64,000 bases of DNA from Ensifer sp. PDNC004 (GCF_016919405.1 NZ_CP070352.1:434001-498000); one strand, 5' to 3'. Shown: positions 15,704-24,636, counted from the stretch's first letter. The notes: a model not told the origin generated them from the sequence alone. Program-made: numbers and translations.

Positions 15704-17374
15704 TCAGCCGGCGACGGCTGCGGCGCCTTCGGGCTGGCGCCCGAGCATATCGGGATGGCGTGCCAGGTGCTCGAACAGACGGGCGACTGCTTCGGCGCCG
15801 GGATCGATGTGCCCTTCGAGCTGTTTGGCGTTGATATAGGCGGCCCGCCCTGCCCTTGCCCGCACGAGCGTCGCCGTCAGATTGGCGCCGTCACGCGCTG
15901 CCTTGGCAGCCGCGCCGATGCTCGCGTCGAGCGCATCCAGCGCAGGGGAAAGCGCGTCGACCATGGTGCGGTCGCCGATCTGCGCGCCGCCGATTTCCTG
16001 CATGCGCGCCAGCCCGGCTTTCAGCGCTTCGCGGATCGAAAGCCCGCTCGAGGCGCCATCACCGGCGGCGGCGAAGAAGATCGCCAGAAGCACGCCCGAA
16101 GAGCCACCCATCGTCTGGCTCAGCTCCTGCCCGATGGCGCGGAAGAGCTGCGTATGGTCGGAGAGCGGCAGGCGATCGAGCGCCTGAATGAGTGCCCGTG
16201 CCGCGCCAGCAAGCGTCGAGCCGGTGTCTCCATCGCCGGACTTGGCATCGAGTGCGTTCAGGTCCTTTTCCGCATCGATCAGCAGGTTGCAGCAGGCAAG
16301 CAGGAACTGCCGCGTCGCATCGTGTCGTGAAGGCAGAGGCGAAATCGGCGTCAGGCCATCCGGCAGGGCCAGAACATTCACCGGCCTGACGGCGGTCACG
16401 CCCGGCCATGCCGGAAGCGCCACGGGCCGGGACAACAGCTCCAGTTCGGCCTTGTCGGCCGGATAGACGGAGACGGAAAAGCCACGCATGTCCAGCGACG
16501 TCATCATCGGCGCGGGCCCGACAAGGTGCACGATCCGGTCGGCGATGTCAGACTGGGCGAGTTCATGCATGAGGACAGACATTTCCAGGATCGACGTGCC
16601 GCCGAGATTGTTGACGAGCGCCACGTGCGGCGTGTCCTCCATCGCCGCCTGCAGTCGCTCGACCATGGCGGCAACGGCGCCTCTCGCATCCGAATGGACG
16701 ATCTGCTCGACGCCGGCTTCGCCATGGATGCCGAGGCCGAGTTCCGCATGTCCTTCGGGGATACGGTGTTCCTTCGGCGAGCCCGGAACGGTGCAGGTAT
16801 CGAGCGACATGCCGATGGTGCTCGTGCCGGATATGACCTTGCGCGCCGCATGGGCGATCGCATCGAGGTCTGCCCCGCTTTCCGCGAGCGCTCCGGCGAT
16901 CTTGTGGACGAACAGGGTGCCGGCGACACCGCGGGCCTGCGGAAGGTCCGGCAGCGCAATGTCGTCATCGACGATGACCATGCTCACATTGAGGCCGTAG
17001 GCGCGGGCGCGTTCGGCCGCGAGGCCAAAGTTCAGCCGGTCGCCGGTGTAGTTCTTGACGATCAGCAGGCAGCCGGCAGGCCCGGTCACTGCCAGAATGC
17101 CGGCGAGGATCGCATCCACGCTCGGCGACGCGAAGACGTCGCCGCAGACGGCAGCCGTCAGCATGCCCTTGCCGACGAAGCCGATGTGCGCGGGCTCGTG
17201 TCCCGAGCCGCCACCTGAAACCAGCGCAACCTTGCTCCTGTCCCAATCCGAGCGCAGGACGACGCGAATGTGCGGATATCCGTCGAGGCGGCTGAGCGCG
17301 CCGCCGGATGCGGCAAGAACCCCTTCGATCGCTTCCGTAACCGCATTTTCCTTGCGGTTGATAAACTGATTCAT
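15704..17374 (-). CDS. dihydroxyacetone-kinase family protein (DhaK-DhaL fusion, ATP type)
   Basis: The 556-residue protein matches single-chain ATP-dependent DHA kinases. The DhaK half contains LVSGGGSGHEPAH (about 53) and GLGIHGEAGVE, whose His binds the keto substrate covalently. The DhaL half contains DAKSGDGDTGSTLAGAARAL (about 380), with the Asp residues that hold Mg-ATP, and TMGGSSGVLLAIFF. The family phosphorylates dihydroxyacetone; relatives act on D- or L-erythrulose in tetritol catabolism. It is the last gene of an operon with a CUT1 transporter, 9 bp after the ATPase stop, with TTAGGAGGCGAAC before its ATG. The substrate is therefore probably the imported triose or tetrulose, or a product of it. 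Confidence 0.9.
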   Translation of the reverse strand: MNQFINRKENAVTEAIEGVLAASGGALSRLDGYPHIRVVLRSDWDRSKVALVSGGGSGHEPAHIGFVGKGMLTAAVCGDVFASPSVDAILAGILAVTGPAGCLLIVKNYTGDRLNFGLAAERARAYGLNVSMVIVDDDIALPDLPQARGVAGTLFVHKIAGALAESGADLDAIAHAARKVISGTSTIGMSLDTCTVPGSPKEHRIPEGHAELGLGIHGEAGVEQIVHSDARGAVAAMVERLQAAMEDTPHVALVNNLGGTSILEMSVLMHELAQSDIADRIVHLVGPAPMMTSLDMRGFSVSVYPADKAELELLSRPVALPAWPGVTAVRPVNVLALPDGLTPISPLPSRHDATRQFLLACCNLLIDAEKDLNALDAKSGDGDTGSTLAGAARALIQALDRLPLSDHTQLFRAIGQELSQTMGGSSGVLLAIFFAAAGDGASSGLSIREALKAGLARMQEIGGAQIGDRTMVDALSPALDALDASIGAAAKAARDGANLTATLVRARAGRAAYINAKQLEGHIDPGAEAVARLFEHLARHPDMLGRQPEGAAAVAG

Positions 17375-17383
17375 GTTCGCCTC

Positions 17384-18379
17384 CTAAGCGATGCGCATTC
17401 CGGCCGCGTCGAAGAAGAGCGGCTTGTCTGGCTGGATCTTGATGGTCTCGCCGCCGCGGAACCCGGTGTGGGGATCCGTGACCGTCACGAGGTTGTGCTG
17501 CTTGAACGTGAGATGCAGGCGCGTCTGGTCGCCCAGATGTTCGACACGGGTCACAAGGGCATCCTCTCCGGCGCCCTGGACGATGTTTTCGGGGCGAAGG
17601 CCGATCGACTGCGCCCTCTCCGGCGCCCCCGCAAAAAGCTTGGCAGGCAGGACGTTGATGCGCGGCTGGCCGAGACGGGTCGCGGCGTAGACGCTGACCG
17701 GCGCTTCGTAGACCTCTCGTGGTGAACCGAACTGAACGAGCCTGCCCTCTTCGAGCACGCCGATATGCGTTGCCATGGTCATGGCTTCGATCTGGTCGTG
17801 GGTGACGTAGAGAAGCGTCGCCCCGGATTTTGCCTGGATGTTCTTCAGTTCGACGCGCAGGTCGGCCCGAAGCTTCGCGTCGAGCGAACTCAAGGGCTCG
17901 TCCATCAGGTATATCTGCGGGTTTCTGACAAGCGCTCGACCGATCGACACGCGCTGCATTTCGCCGCCGGACAGGGCCGTCGCCTTGTTGTCGAGCTTGT
18001 GCGAGATCTGCAAGACCTCGGCGATGGCGTTCACCTTTTCGTCGATCGTCTTTTGCGGCGTTTTCAGAAGCGGGGATTTTAGCGGAAACTCCAGGTTCTG
18101 CCGCACGGACAGATGCGGGTAGAGCGAATATTGCTGGAAGACCATCGCCACGTTGCGCTGCGCCGGCGTCAGTCCTTGCATGGACATCCCGCCGATAAAG
18201 ATCTCGCCGCTGTCGGGCGTGTCGAGACCCGAGACCATGCGCAACGTCGTCGTCTTTCCGGCACCAGTCGGCCCCAGCAGCACGACGAACGATCCGTCCG
18301 GGATCGTCATCGAGACCTCGTTGAGCGCCGCATGAGTGCCGAATGTCTTCGTCACGTTTCTTAGAATGACTTCAGCCAC
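17384..18379 (-). CDS. CUT1 sugar ABC transporter ATP-binding protein (second)
   Basis: The 331-residue MalK/UgpC-like ATPase has Walker A GPTGAGKTTTLRM (about 37), signature LSGGEMQRVSIGRALV, Walker B IYLMDEPLSSLDA, and a C-terminal TOBE region. The start is read as GTG at 18379: GTGGCTGA overlaps the stop of the preceding ATPase gene by 8 bases, a translational-coupling layout, and family similarity begins there. With the other ATPase it probably forms a heterodimer. The signature has E-M-Q-R rather than the usual Q-Q-R, like GlpS/GlpT-type ATPases of rhizobial glycerol transporters. Confidence 0.9.
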   Translation of the reverse strand: MAEVILRNVTKTFGTHAALNEVSMTIPDGSFVVLLGPTGAGKTTTLRMVSGLDTPDSGEIFIGGMSMQGLTPAQRNVAMVFQQYSLYPHLSVRQNLEFPLKSPLLKTPQKTIDEKVNAIAEVLQISHKLDNKATALSGGEMQRVSIGRALVRNPQIYLMDEPLSSLDAKLRADLRVELKNIQAKSGATLLYVTHDQIEAMTMATHIGVLEEGRLVQFGSPREVYEAPVSVYAATRLGQPRINVLPAKLFAGAPERAQSIGLRPENIVQGAGEDALVTRVEHLGDQTRLHLTFKQHNLVTVTDPHTGFRGGETIKIQPDKPLFFDAAGMRIA

Positions 18380-19469
18380 GGCGCAGCACTCCCTCGTTGG
18401 CTTCGGAGACAAGAGCACGCCCCGTCTCCGCATTGAAGAGCGTCAAGGTCCGTGCGTTGAAATCGAGACCGACAAGCTCGTCGGTGCGGGCTGCTTGACT
18501 GGAGGGCGTGCGCGCCTTGATCTCGCCGTTGGGCGTTTCGATCGTGACGATCTGGGTGGTGCCCAGATACTCGACGGCGATCACGCGGCCTCTATAGCTG
18601 GAGTCGTCGACGAAACGGACGTGCTCGGGACGTACACCGAGCGACAGCGTACCAGCCCTGCCCTCACGCGATGCCGGCACTGCCACCTTTTTCCCGCCGA
18701 GGTCGATGCTGTCGCCACCGACACCGATCATGCCCTCGAACTCCAGAAAGTTCATGGACGGGGAGCCGATGAACTTGGCGACGAATTTCGTCGCCGGCCA
18801 GTCGTAGATCTGCTGCGGTCGGCCGAACTGCTCGATGACGCCGTGGTTCATGACGACGATCTTGTCGCCCATCTGCATCGCTTCCAGCTGGTCGTGGGTG
18901 ACGTATACGGTGGTGGCGCCCATGCGATCGTGCAGCGCCCGCAGCTCGCCCGCCATATGTTCGCGGAACTCCGCGTCGAGCGCGCCGAGCGGCTCATCCA
19001 TGAAGAAGGCCTTCGGGTTGCGCACGATCGCCCGGCCGAGCGCGACGCGCTGGCGGTCGCCGCCTGAGAGCCCGCCGACGGGCTTGTCGAGGATGCCTTC
19101 AATTCTGAGGATCCTTGCCACCTCGGCGACGCGCGTCGCCACATCCGCCTTTTTCATGCCCTGGCTGACGAGGGGATAGGAGATGTTCTTGCGCACGTTC
19201 ATGTGGGGATAGAGGGCGAACATCTGGAAGACGAAGGCGATATCGCGCTCCCTTGCCCGCTTCATGCCGACTTCTTCGCCGCCAATATAGATCTGGCCGC
19301 TCGTCGGCAGTTCCAGTCCCGCCATCATCCGAAGCGTCGTCGTCTTGCCGCATCCGGAAGGGCCGAGCAGCATGAAGAACTCGCCGTCTTCCACCGTGAA
19401 GCTCGAGGACTGGACAGCCGTGAACGCCCCGAACTCCTTGCGCACATTCTCAATTCTGATCTGTGCCAT
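18372..19469 (-). CDS. CUT1 sugar ABC transporter ATP-binding protein (first)
   Basis: The 365-residue ATPase has Walker A GPSGCGKTTTLRMMAG (about 36), signature LSGGDRQRVALGRAIV, Walker B FFMDEPLGALDA and the switch His in VTHDQLEAM. A MalK-like regulatory domain fills the C-terminal third (LGVRPEHVRFVDD). It follows the small membrane protein gene by 3 bp and overlaps the second ATPase gene by 8 bp. Two different ATPases with two permeases recall the rhizobial glycerol (Glp) transporter design. Confidence 0.92.
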   Translation of the reverse strand: MAQIRIENVRKEFGAFTAVQSSSFTVEDGEFFMLLGPSGCGKTTTLRMMAGLELPTSGQIYIGGEEVGMKRARERDIAFVFQMFALYPHMNVRKNISYPLVSQGMKKADVATRVAEVARILRIEGILDKPVGGLSGGDRQRVALGRAIVRNPKAFFMDEPLGALDAEFREHMAGELRALHDRMGATTVYVTHDQLEAMQMGDKIVVMNHGVIEQFGRPQQIYDWPATKFVAKFIGSPSMNFLEFEGMIGVGGDSIDLGGKKVAVPASREGRAGTLSLGVRPEHVRFVDDSSYRGRVIAVEYLGTTQIVTIETPNGEIKARTPSSQAARTDELVGLDFNARTLTLFNAETGRALVSEANEGVLRRG

Positions 19470-19472
19470 GGG

Positions 19473-19661
19473 TCACTCCGGAAAATGGCTGACGATGATG
19501 AACATGACTGTTCCAAGCAGCGTCACGAGGAAGGAGAAGGAGTAGAGCGTGAGCGAGACCGGCTGCATCAGCATGACCACGCCGAGCGCGATGAGCACCG
19601 ATGCCACCATTTCCCATGCGCCACGGCGAAGGCGGAGCAACTGATTGAGGAAAGCTGTCAT
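19473..19661 (-). CDS. small two-helix membrane protein in the ABC operon
   Basis: The 62-residue protein has two hydrophobic segments (about 18-37, VASVLIALGVVMLMQPVSL, and about 40-58, YSFSFLVTLLGTVMFIIVSH) and ends HFPE. Its ATG overlaps the permease stop as ATGA, and the next ATPase gene starts 3 bp later, so it is translated as part of the operon. Small membrane proteins in similar rhizobial sugar-alcohol operons suggest an accessory role in the transporter. No function is established from the sequence. Confidence 0.8.
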   Translation of the reverse strand: MTAFLNQLLRLRRGAWEMVASVLIALGVVMLMQPVSLTLYSFSFLVTLLGTVMFIIVSHFPE

Positions 19662-20599
19662 TTTCTTACCGCTCCGAAGGTGATGCCGCGCAGGAGGTGT
19701 TTACGAAGCAGGATCGTGAACACCATCACGGGGACGAGGAAGAGGGTCGCGCCGGCCGCCACCGCCGGCCAGTCCTGGCCGCCGACGCCGATGATCGTCG
19801 GAATGAAGGGCGGTGCGGTCTGCGCTGTGCCGGACGTCAGCAGCACGGCGAAGGCGTATTCGTTCCAGGCGAAGATCAGGCAGAAGATCGCTGTCGACGC
19901 GATGCCGGTCGCCGCCTGGGGTAGCACCACCTTGTAGAACGCCTGGAAGCGCGTGTAGCCGTCGATCAGCGCCGCCTCTTCATACTCGATCGGGATCTCG
20001 TCGATGAAGCCCTTGAGCAGCCAGACCGAGAGCGACAGGTTGACCGCCGTGTAGAGCAGAATCATGCCGGCATGGGTGTCGTTCAGTCCGAGCGAGCGGA
20101 ACATCAGGAAGATCGGTATGGCGACCGCAATCGGCGGCATCATCCGTGTAGAGAGGATGAAGAACAGCAGGTCGTCCTTGAGCGGCACCTTGAAGCGCGA
20201 GAAGGCATAGGCCGCAGCCGTCCCGAGCACGATGCACAGCACCGTCGAACCGAACCCGATGATGACGGAATTGTAGAAACGCTCCGGGAAGCGCGACGGG
20301 CCGGCGATGATCAGCCCGTCCTTGCGAACCAGACGCTCGTACCAGGTCTTCGGTTCGCCCATCTCCTTCAGTTGATCTTCAGAAACGCGGGTGCGCGTGG
20401 TGAAGAGGTTCACATAGCCCTCGAGCGTCGGCTCGAAGAAGGTTTTCGGCGGATAGGCGATCGCGTCCGAGGGCGACTTGAACCCCGTTCCGATGATCCA
20501 GAGCAGCGGGAGAATGGTGATCACCGCATACATCACGACCAGGGCGCCTGCGAACCACTTCTGCCGTGCGGATGGCTCCGTTACAGAAAAGCTGCTCAT
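19658..20599 (-). CDS. CUT1 sugar ABC transporter permease (MalG type)
   Basis: The 313-residue protein has six predicted membrane segments and the permease EAA loop (EYEEAALIDGYTRFQAFYKVVLP), with a large periplasmic insert after the first helix (about 50-110). The start at 20599 overlaps the preceding permease stop as ATGA; a longer upstream frame is not needed. The second permease commonly follows the first in these operons. The insert between helix 1 and the permease core is longer than in MalG. Confidence 0.9.
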   Translation of the reverse strand: MSSFSVTEPSARQKWFAGALVVMYAVITILPLLWIIGTGFKSPSDAIAYPPKTFFEPTLEGYVNLFTTRTRVSEDQLKEMGEPKTWYERLVRKDGLIIAGPSRFPERFYNSVIIGFGSTVLCIVLGTAAAYAFSRFKVPLKDDLLFFILSTRMMPPIAVAIPIFLMFRSLGLNDTHAGMILLYTAVNLSLSVWLLKGFIDEIPIEYEEAALIDGYTRFQAFYKVVLPQAATGIASTAIFCLIFAWNEYAFAVLLTSGTAQTAPPFIPTIIGVGGQDWPAVAAGATLFLVPVMVFTILLRKHLLRGITFGAVRK

Positions 20600-21543
20600 C
20601 TCTGCTTCACCTTGTTGAGTGCTTTGACATAGATCGACGCGAGGCCGAAGACGGTCACGAAGAGGATGACGGCATAGGCGGACGCGTATCCGGTGCGCCA
20701 TTTCTCGAAGGCTTCGCGCTTCAGGTTGATCGACGTCAGCTCCGTGATCGAGCCCGGGCCGCCGCCCGTCAGTTGCACGACCAGGTCGAACATCTTGAAG
20801 TTCTCGATGCCGCGGAAAAGGATAGCCAGCATCAGGAACGGCAGCACCATCGGAATGGTAATCGTCCAGAACTGGCGCCAGTTGCTGGCCCGGTCGCATT
20901 CCGCCGCCTCATAGATGCTGCTCGGAATGGAGCGCAGCCCGGCAAGGCAGATGAGCATGACGAACGGCGTCCACATCCAGGTGTCGACGATGATGATCGC
21001 CCAGGGCGCCAGCGACGTGTCGCCGATCATCGAGAAGCTGGACGGGTCGGCTCCGGTCAGGAACCCGATCGCATAATTGAAGAGGCCGATCTGCGGCTGG
21101 TAGAGAAAAGTCCAGAAGTTTCCGACGACGGCGGGGCTCAGCATCATCGGAAGCACGATGATGGTCGTCCACAGGTCGTTACCGCGGAACTTCTTGTTGA
21201 TGAGATAGGCGAGAGCAAAGCCGATCAGCACCTGCAGGACGATCGTCCAGATCAGGAAGTGGGCCGTGGCCTGCATCGTCAGCCAGATGTCCTTGTCGGT
21301 CAGGATGTTCAGGTAGTTGCGCAGACCGACGAACTGAACAGGCTCGTTCGGGCGGTTCACGCGGAAATTGGTGAAGCTCAGCCGGACGGTCCAGATCAGC
21401 GGGAAGATGTTGATCGCAAGCAAAAGCACGATGGACGGTGCGACGAAGATCCAGGCGATCGCGCGGTCCGACAACCCTGTGATGCGCCGTGCAAGCACGG
21501 GCGGCGTCGCGTGCGCAGCGCGATCGATCGAAGAATGGAGCAT
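20596..21543 (-). CDS. CUT1 sugar ABC transporter permease (MalF type)
   Basis: The 315-residue inner-membrane protein has an N-terminal segment AWIFVAPSIVLLLAINIFPL and the EAA motif IYEAAECDRASNWRQFWTI. It pairs with the permease encoded directly downstream. It is separated from the binding-protein gene by 105 bp containing a strong GC hairpin, a common way to lower permease relative to binding-protein expression. Confidence 0.92.
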   Translation of the reverse strand: MLHSSIDRAAHATPPVLARRITGLSDRAIAWIFVAPSIVLLLAINIFPLIWTVRLSFTNFRVNRPNEPVQFVGLRNYLNILTDKDIWLTMQATAHFLIWTIVLQVLIGFALAYLINKKFRGNDLWTTIIVLPMMLSPAVVGNFWTFLYQPQIGLFNYAIGFLTGADPSSFSMIGDTSLAPWAIIIVDTWMWTPFVMLICLAGLRSIPSSIYEAAECDRASNWRQFWTITIPMVLPFLMLAILFRGIENFKMFDLVVQLTGGGPGSITELTSINLKREAFEKWRTGYASAYAVILFVTVFGLASIYVKALNKVKQR

Positions 21544-21573
21544 GGTATTCCCCTAAGGCATTGACGAATGGGC

Positions 21574-21614
21574 ATGCGGGGCCGGCGCGAGAGATCGGCC
21601 GGCCGGCCCCGCAT
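21574..21614 (-). promoter_or_regulatory. intercistronic hairpin between binding protein and permease genes
   Basis: ATGCGGGGCCGGC (21574-21586) pairs perfectly with GCCGGCCCCGCAT (21602-21614), a 13-bp stem with a 15-base loop and no T tract. It lies just after the binding-protein stop and probably stabilises the upstream mRNA or partly attenuates the downstream genes. Confidence 0.6.
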
Positions 21615-21648
21615 GGACGCTTCCGCCGGGAGGCGGCGGGTGTTTGCG

Positions 21649-22986
21649 TCAATACTTGCCTTCGTCCTCGAAGATGTCCTTCCAGTCGTCAGCGAGACCA
21701 TCGAGCGCGTCCTTCGCCGTGCCCTGCTTTGCTACGACATAGTCGTGGAAGCGCTTTTGGGAAGCCTGGAGCAGAGATGCATAGGAAGGTTCTGCCCAGA
21801 AGTCCTTCACGATTGCCATCGAATCCAGGAAGGTCTGCGCATAGGGCTGGCTCGTGGCGAAGCTCGGGTCCTCGACCACCGAGCGCAGCGCGGAGTAACC
21901 GCCAAGCGCCCACCACTTTTTCTGGATTTCAGGCTGCGCGAACCACTTGATGTAATCCAGCGCTTCCTTCTGCTTGTCGGACGCCGCGACGACCGAGATG
22001 CCCTGGCCGCCGAGCTGGGCGAACTGAACTCCGGCCGGACCAGCGGGATTGGGGAAGTAGCCGGACTTGTCGCCGCCGACATTGGCGTCGGCATGGATGC
22101 CCGGCCAGGTGAAGGCGAAGTTCATCTGCAGGGCGACCTGCCCGGACTTGTAGGCGTCGATGTCCTCCGACATGTAGGCGTCGGAATGGCCAGGCGGCGT
22201 GCAGCAATCATAGAGCGCCTTGTAGAATTCCAGGCCCTTGACCGCATCCGCCGAGTTGACGAAACCGTCGAGCTCATAGGCCTTCTTCGGATTTCCGTAT
22301 TCGAATCCGTAGCTGTAGAGCACGTCCATCACGCCCATGGTGATGCCTTCAGAGCCGCGCTCCGTATAGATCGCAGCGCCATAGACGGTCTTGCCGTCGA
22401 TCTGACGCTTCTGGAAGAATTCGGCGATGTCCTTGAGTTCGGCGAAGGTCTTCGGCACGGCGAGATCGCGGCCGTACTTCTGCTTGAACTCCGCCTGGAG
22501 TTCGGGACGCGAGAACCAGTCCTTGCGATAGGTCCAGCCGACCACGTCGCCGAACGCCGGCAGCGCCCAGTAGTTCGGCGAGTTCTTCGGCCATTCCGCG
22601 TAACCGATGACGGTTGCGGGAATGAAGTCGTCCATCTTGATTCCTTCCTTGTCGAAGAAATCATTGAGCTTGATGTATTGGCCATTCTCGGCGGCGCCGC
22701 CGATCCACTGGCTGTCGCCGATCATCAGATCGCAGAGCTTGCCGCCGGAATTCAGCTCGTTCAGCATCCGGTCGGCGAAATTCGGCCACGGCACGAACTC
22801 GAATTTCATCGTGTTGCCGCTCTTGGCTTCGAAGTCCTTGCTGAGTTCGACGAGCGCGTTGGCCGGATCCCAAGCGGCCCAGCAAAGGGTCAGCTCCGCT
22901 GCGGAAGCGTGCGTACCGGACGCACCCGCAATGCCAAAATACGCTCCGACCATGACTGTGGAGCTCAACAGAATCTGCTTCATCAT
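21649..22986 (-). CDS. CUT1 sugar ABC transporter substrate-binding protein
   Basis: The 445-residue protein starts with a signal peptide (MMKQILLSSTVMVGAYFG, cleavage near ASA) and continues as a cluster-B extracellular solute-binding protein with LTLCWAAWDPANALVELS, DLMIGDSQWIGGAAENG and YWALPAFGDVVGWTYRKDW. I take the start at 22986, where GGGGGGAGGAACCCG precedes two ATGs. Aromatic residues near the start of the mature protein suggest a polyol or short sugar ligand, by analogy only. It is first in the operon and divergent from the LacI gene, with the operators between them. Confidence 0.9.
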   Translation of the reverse strand: MMKQILLSSTVMVGAYFGIAGASGTHASAAELTLCWAAWDPANALVELSKDFEAKSGNTMKFEFVPWPNFADRMLNELNSGGKLCDLMIGDSQWIGGAAENGQYIKLNDFFDKEGIKMDDFIPATVIGYAEWPKNSPNYWALPAFGDVVGWTYRKDWFSRPELQAEFKQKYGRDLAVPKTFAELKDIAEFFQKRQIDGKTVYGAAIYTERGSEGITMGVMDVLYSYGFEYGNPKKAYELDGFVNSADAVKGLEFYKALYDCCTPPGHSDAYMSEDIDAYKSGQVALQMNFAFTWPGIHADANVGGDKSGYFPNPAGPAGVQFAQLGGQGISVVAASDKQKEALDYIKWFAQPEIQKKWWALGGYSALRSVVEDPSFATSQPYAQTFLDSMAIVKDFWAEPSYASLLQASQKRFHDYVVAKQGTAKDALDGLADDWKDIFEDEGKY

Positions 22987-23128
22987 CGGGTTCCTCCCCC
23001 CCTTGTACCTTCTGACCTCCATCAGAAGGAAGCGCCCTGACCGGGCGGTGGCGTACCTAAATCCTCTTGGCACGAGCGGCGGGCGCGGCCGCATTCAGGG
23101 CCTGCGTTCTTCGCTGAAGGATTCATAA

Positions 23129-23175
23129 CTGAGGTGCGCACCTCAGCGCAAGCGATTTTTGAGGTGCGCACATCA
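23129..23175. promoter_or_regulatory. two LacI operators between SBP gene and lacI-type gene
   Basis: CTGAGGTGCGCACCTCAG (23129-23146) is a perfect 18-bp palindrome centred on GC. A second copy, TGAGGTGCGCACATCA (23160-23175), has one arm mismatch. The copies are 30 bp apart, about three helical turns, which suits two repressor dimers on one face. They lie in the divergent gap in front of the LacI-family gene at 23239 and the transporter/kinase operon. Confidence 0.8.
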
Positions 23176-23238
23176 ATTCTTGATTTCGCGGCGATTTTGG
23201 TGGAGTAGATTGGGGACGATACACACTGGGAGTTCCGC

Positions 23239-24261
23239 ATGCGGCCAACAGCCAAGGATCTTGCTGAGGCAGCGGGGTTGAGCCTCGCAACCGTCGACCG
23301 CGTGCTGAACGACAGGCCGAATGTCAGCCCGAAGGCTGTCCGCAGTGTCAACGAAGCCATTGAGCGCATTGGGTTTATTCGAAACCCCGCGGCCGTCAGC
23401 CTGGCCCGCAACAAGAGCTATCGGTTCCGGTTCGTGCTGCCGACGAGCGGCGATCTCTATCTGGCGGAACTCATCCACCGGGTCGAGGAGGCGCGGGTGT
23501 CGATGAAGGGCGACCTCGTCGACCTCGACGTCGTCCAGATCCCGATCGACGACCCGCACAAGGTCGCAAAATATCTCGCCGACATCGACGAGAACGAATT
23601 CGACGGGATCGCGATGATGGCGCCGGAATCGCCGCAGGTCCGCGATGCGATCGGCCGCCTGATCGAGCGCGGCGTCAAGTTCGTGCAGTTCCTGTCCGGG
23701 CAGGAAAGGCTGCCGACCGCAGATTTCGTCGGCGTCGACAACTATGCCGCCGGCGCGACCGCGGCCAAGATCATCGGCCGGTTTGTCGGCCGGAAGGCCG
23801 GAAAAGTCCTGATCGTGGCCGAGACGATGCAGTCGCTCGACAGCATCCAGCGCCGCTTCGGCTTCGACGATGTCGTCAACTCACAGTTCCCGCACCTGCA
23901 GTGTCTGCCCTCGGTCGAGACCCACGGCGACGAGCGCAGGGCGACCCAGATCCTCCAGAGAGTTCTGGAAAACAATCAGGAGGTTGCGGCAATCTACGTA
24001 TTGAGTTCCGAGGCGAGGATTCCGCTCGAGGGAGCCGCGTCCCTCACCGATCTGCAGAAGATCACGGTGGTCGTGCACGAGCGCACCCCCTTCAGCGAAC
24101 GCGGCCTGCGCGACGCCAGCATCGACGCCGTCATCGCCCAGGATCCGGGCCACGCGGTGCGCAGCGCCATTCGCATCATGCGCGCACGGACCGATTTTCG
24201 CGAACCGCACGCCGCTCAGGACAAGATCAGGATAGAGGTCCTCCTCAAGGAGAACCTTTAA
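23239..24261 (+). CDS. LacI-family repressor of the sugar ABC/kinase operon
   Basis: The 340-residue protein has the LacI helix-turn-helix and hinge (TAKDLAEAAGLSLATVDRVL, then IGFIRNPAAVSLARNKSY) and a periplasmic-binding-like effector domain of the RbsR/sugar-binding subgroup. In the recognition helix LATVDRVLN replaces the common PATVSRALN, which agrees with an operator unlike the classic CG-centred one. It is divergent from the substrate-binding protein gene and flanked on both sides by its presumed operator sequence. Confidence 0.92.
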   Translation: MRPTAKDLAEAAGLSLATVDRVLNDRPNVSPKAVRSVNEAIERIGFIRNPAAVSLARNKSYRFRFVLPTSGDLYLAELIHRVEEARVSMKGDLVDLDVVQIPIDDPHKVAKYLADIDENEFDGIAMMAPESPQVRDAIGRLIERGVKFVQFLSGQERLPTADFVGVDNYAAGATAAKIIGRFVGRKAGKVLIVAETMQSLDSIQRRFGFDDVVNSQFPHLQCLPSVETHGDERRATQILQRVLENNQEVAAIYVLSSEARIPLEGAASLTDLQKITVVVHERTPFSERGLRDASIDAVIAQDPGHAVRSAIRIMRARTDFREPHAAQDKIRIEVLLKENL

Positions 24262-24285
24262 GCCAACGCTTGGCGCATACATCTT

Positions 24286-24301
24286 TGACGTGCGCACCCC
24301 A
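24286..24301. promoter_or_regulatory. third LacI-operator-like site downstream of the repressor gene
   Basis: TGACGTGCGCACCCCA matches TGAGGTGCGCACCTCA at 14 of 16 positions. It lies 25 bp after the repressor stop codon, about 1.1 kb from the main operators, a distance at which LacI-type auxiliary operators can act through looping. Confidence 0.4.
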
Positions 24302-24438
24302 AGCGGCCGGGCGCAACGCCAGATCGCGATAGCGCCGCCGCGCCATGGAATGCATTCCCTAGCAGCCGACGTCAACCCTCGCTCGACGCGATCGAAGTAC
24401 AGGACGAGACTGCTAAAGAATGTAGGTTGACGCTGTGA

Positions 24439-24636
24439 TCAGGCGCGCGCTTTGGCGCGCACCGTCTCCGGCTGCGCGGGCGGTTGCCGGCTGGCGCTGC
24501 CGCCATAATTCACCAGCATCTGCATGGCTTTCTCTATGCCCGCGGGACTGTTCGGGTCGGTGTCGTTGGCGCGACACCATTCCTCGTGCTGCTGTTTGAT
24601 GACGTCCATGTCGGCGGTAGAGAATGTGCCGGGCAT
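24439..24636 (-). CDS. small conserved-type hypothetical protein (65 aa)
   Basis: MPGTFSTADMDVIKQQHEEW begins a 65-residue soluble, acidic-to-neutral helical protein ending in a Pro/Ala/Arg-rich tail (QPPAQPETVRAKARA). The ATG at 24636 has AAGGGAGGGCGACG upstream, a strong ribosome site that decides the start; the longer frame to 24885 has none. No membrane segment or known motif is seen. Function unknown. Confidence 0.65.
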   Translation of the reverse strand: MPGTFSTADMDVIKQQHEEWCRANDTDPNSPAGIEKAMQMLVNYGGSASRQPPAQPETVRAKARA

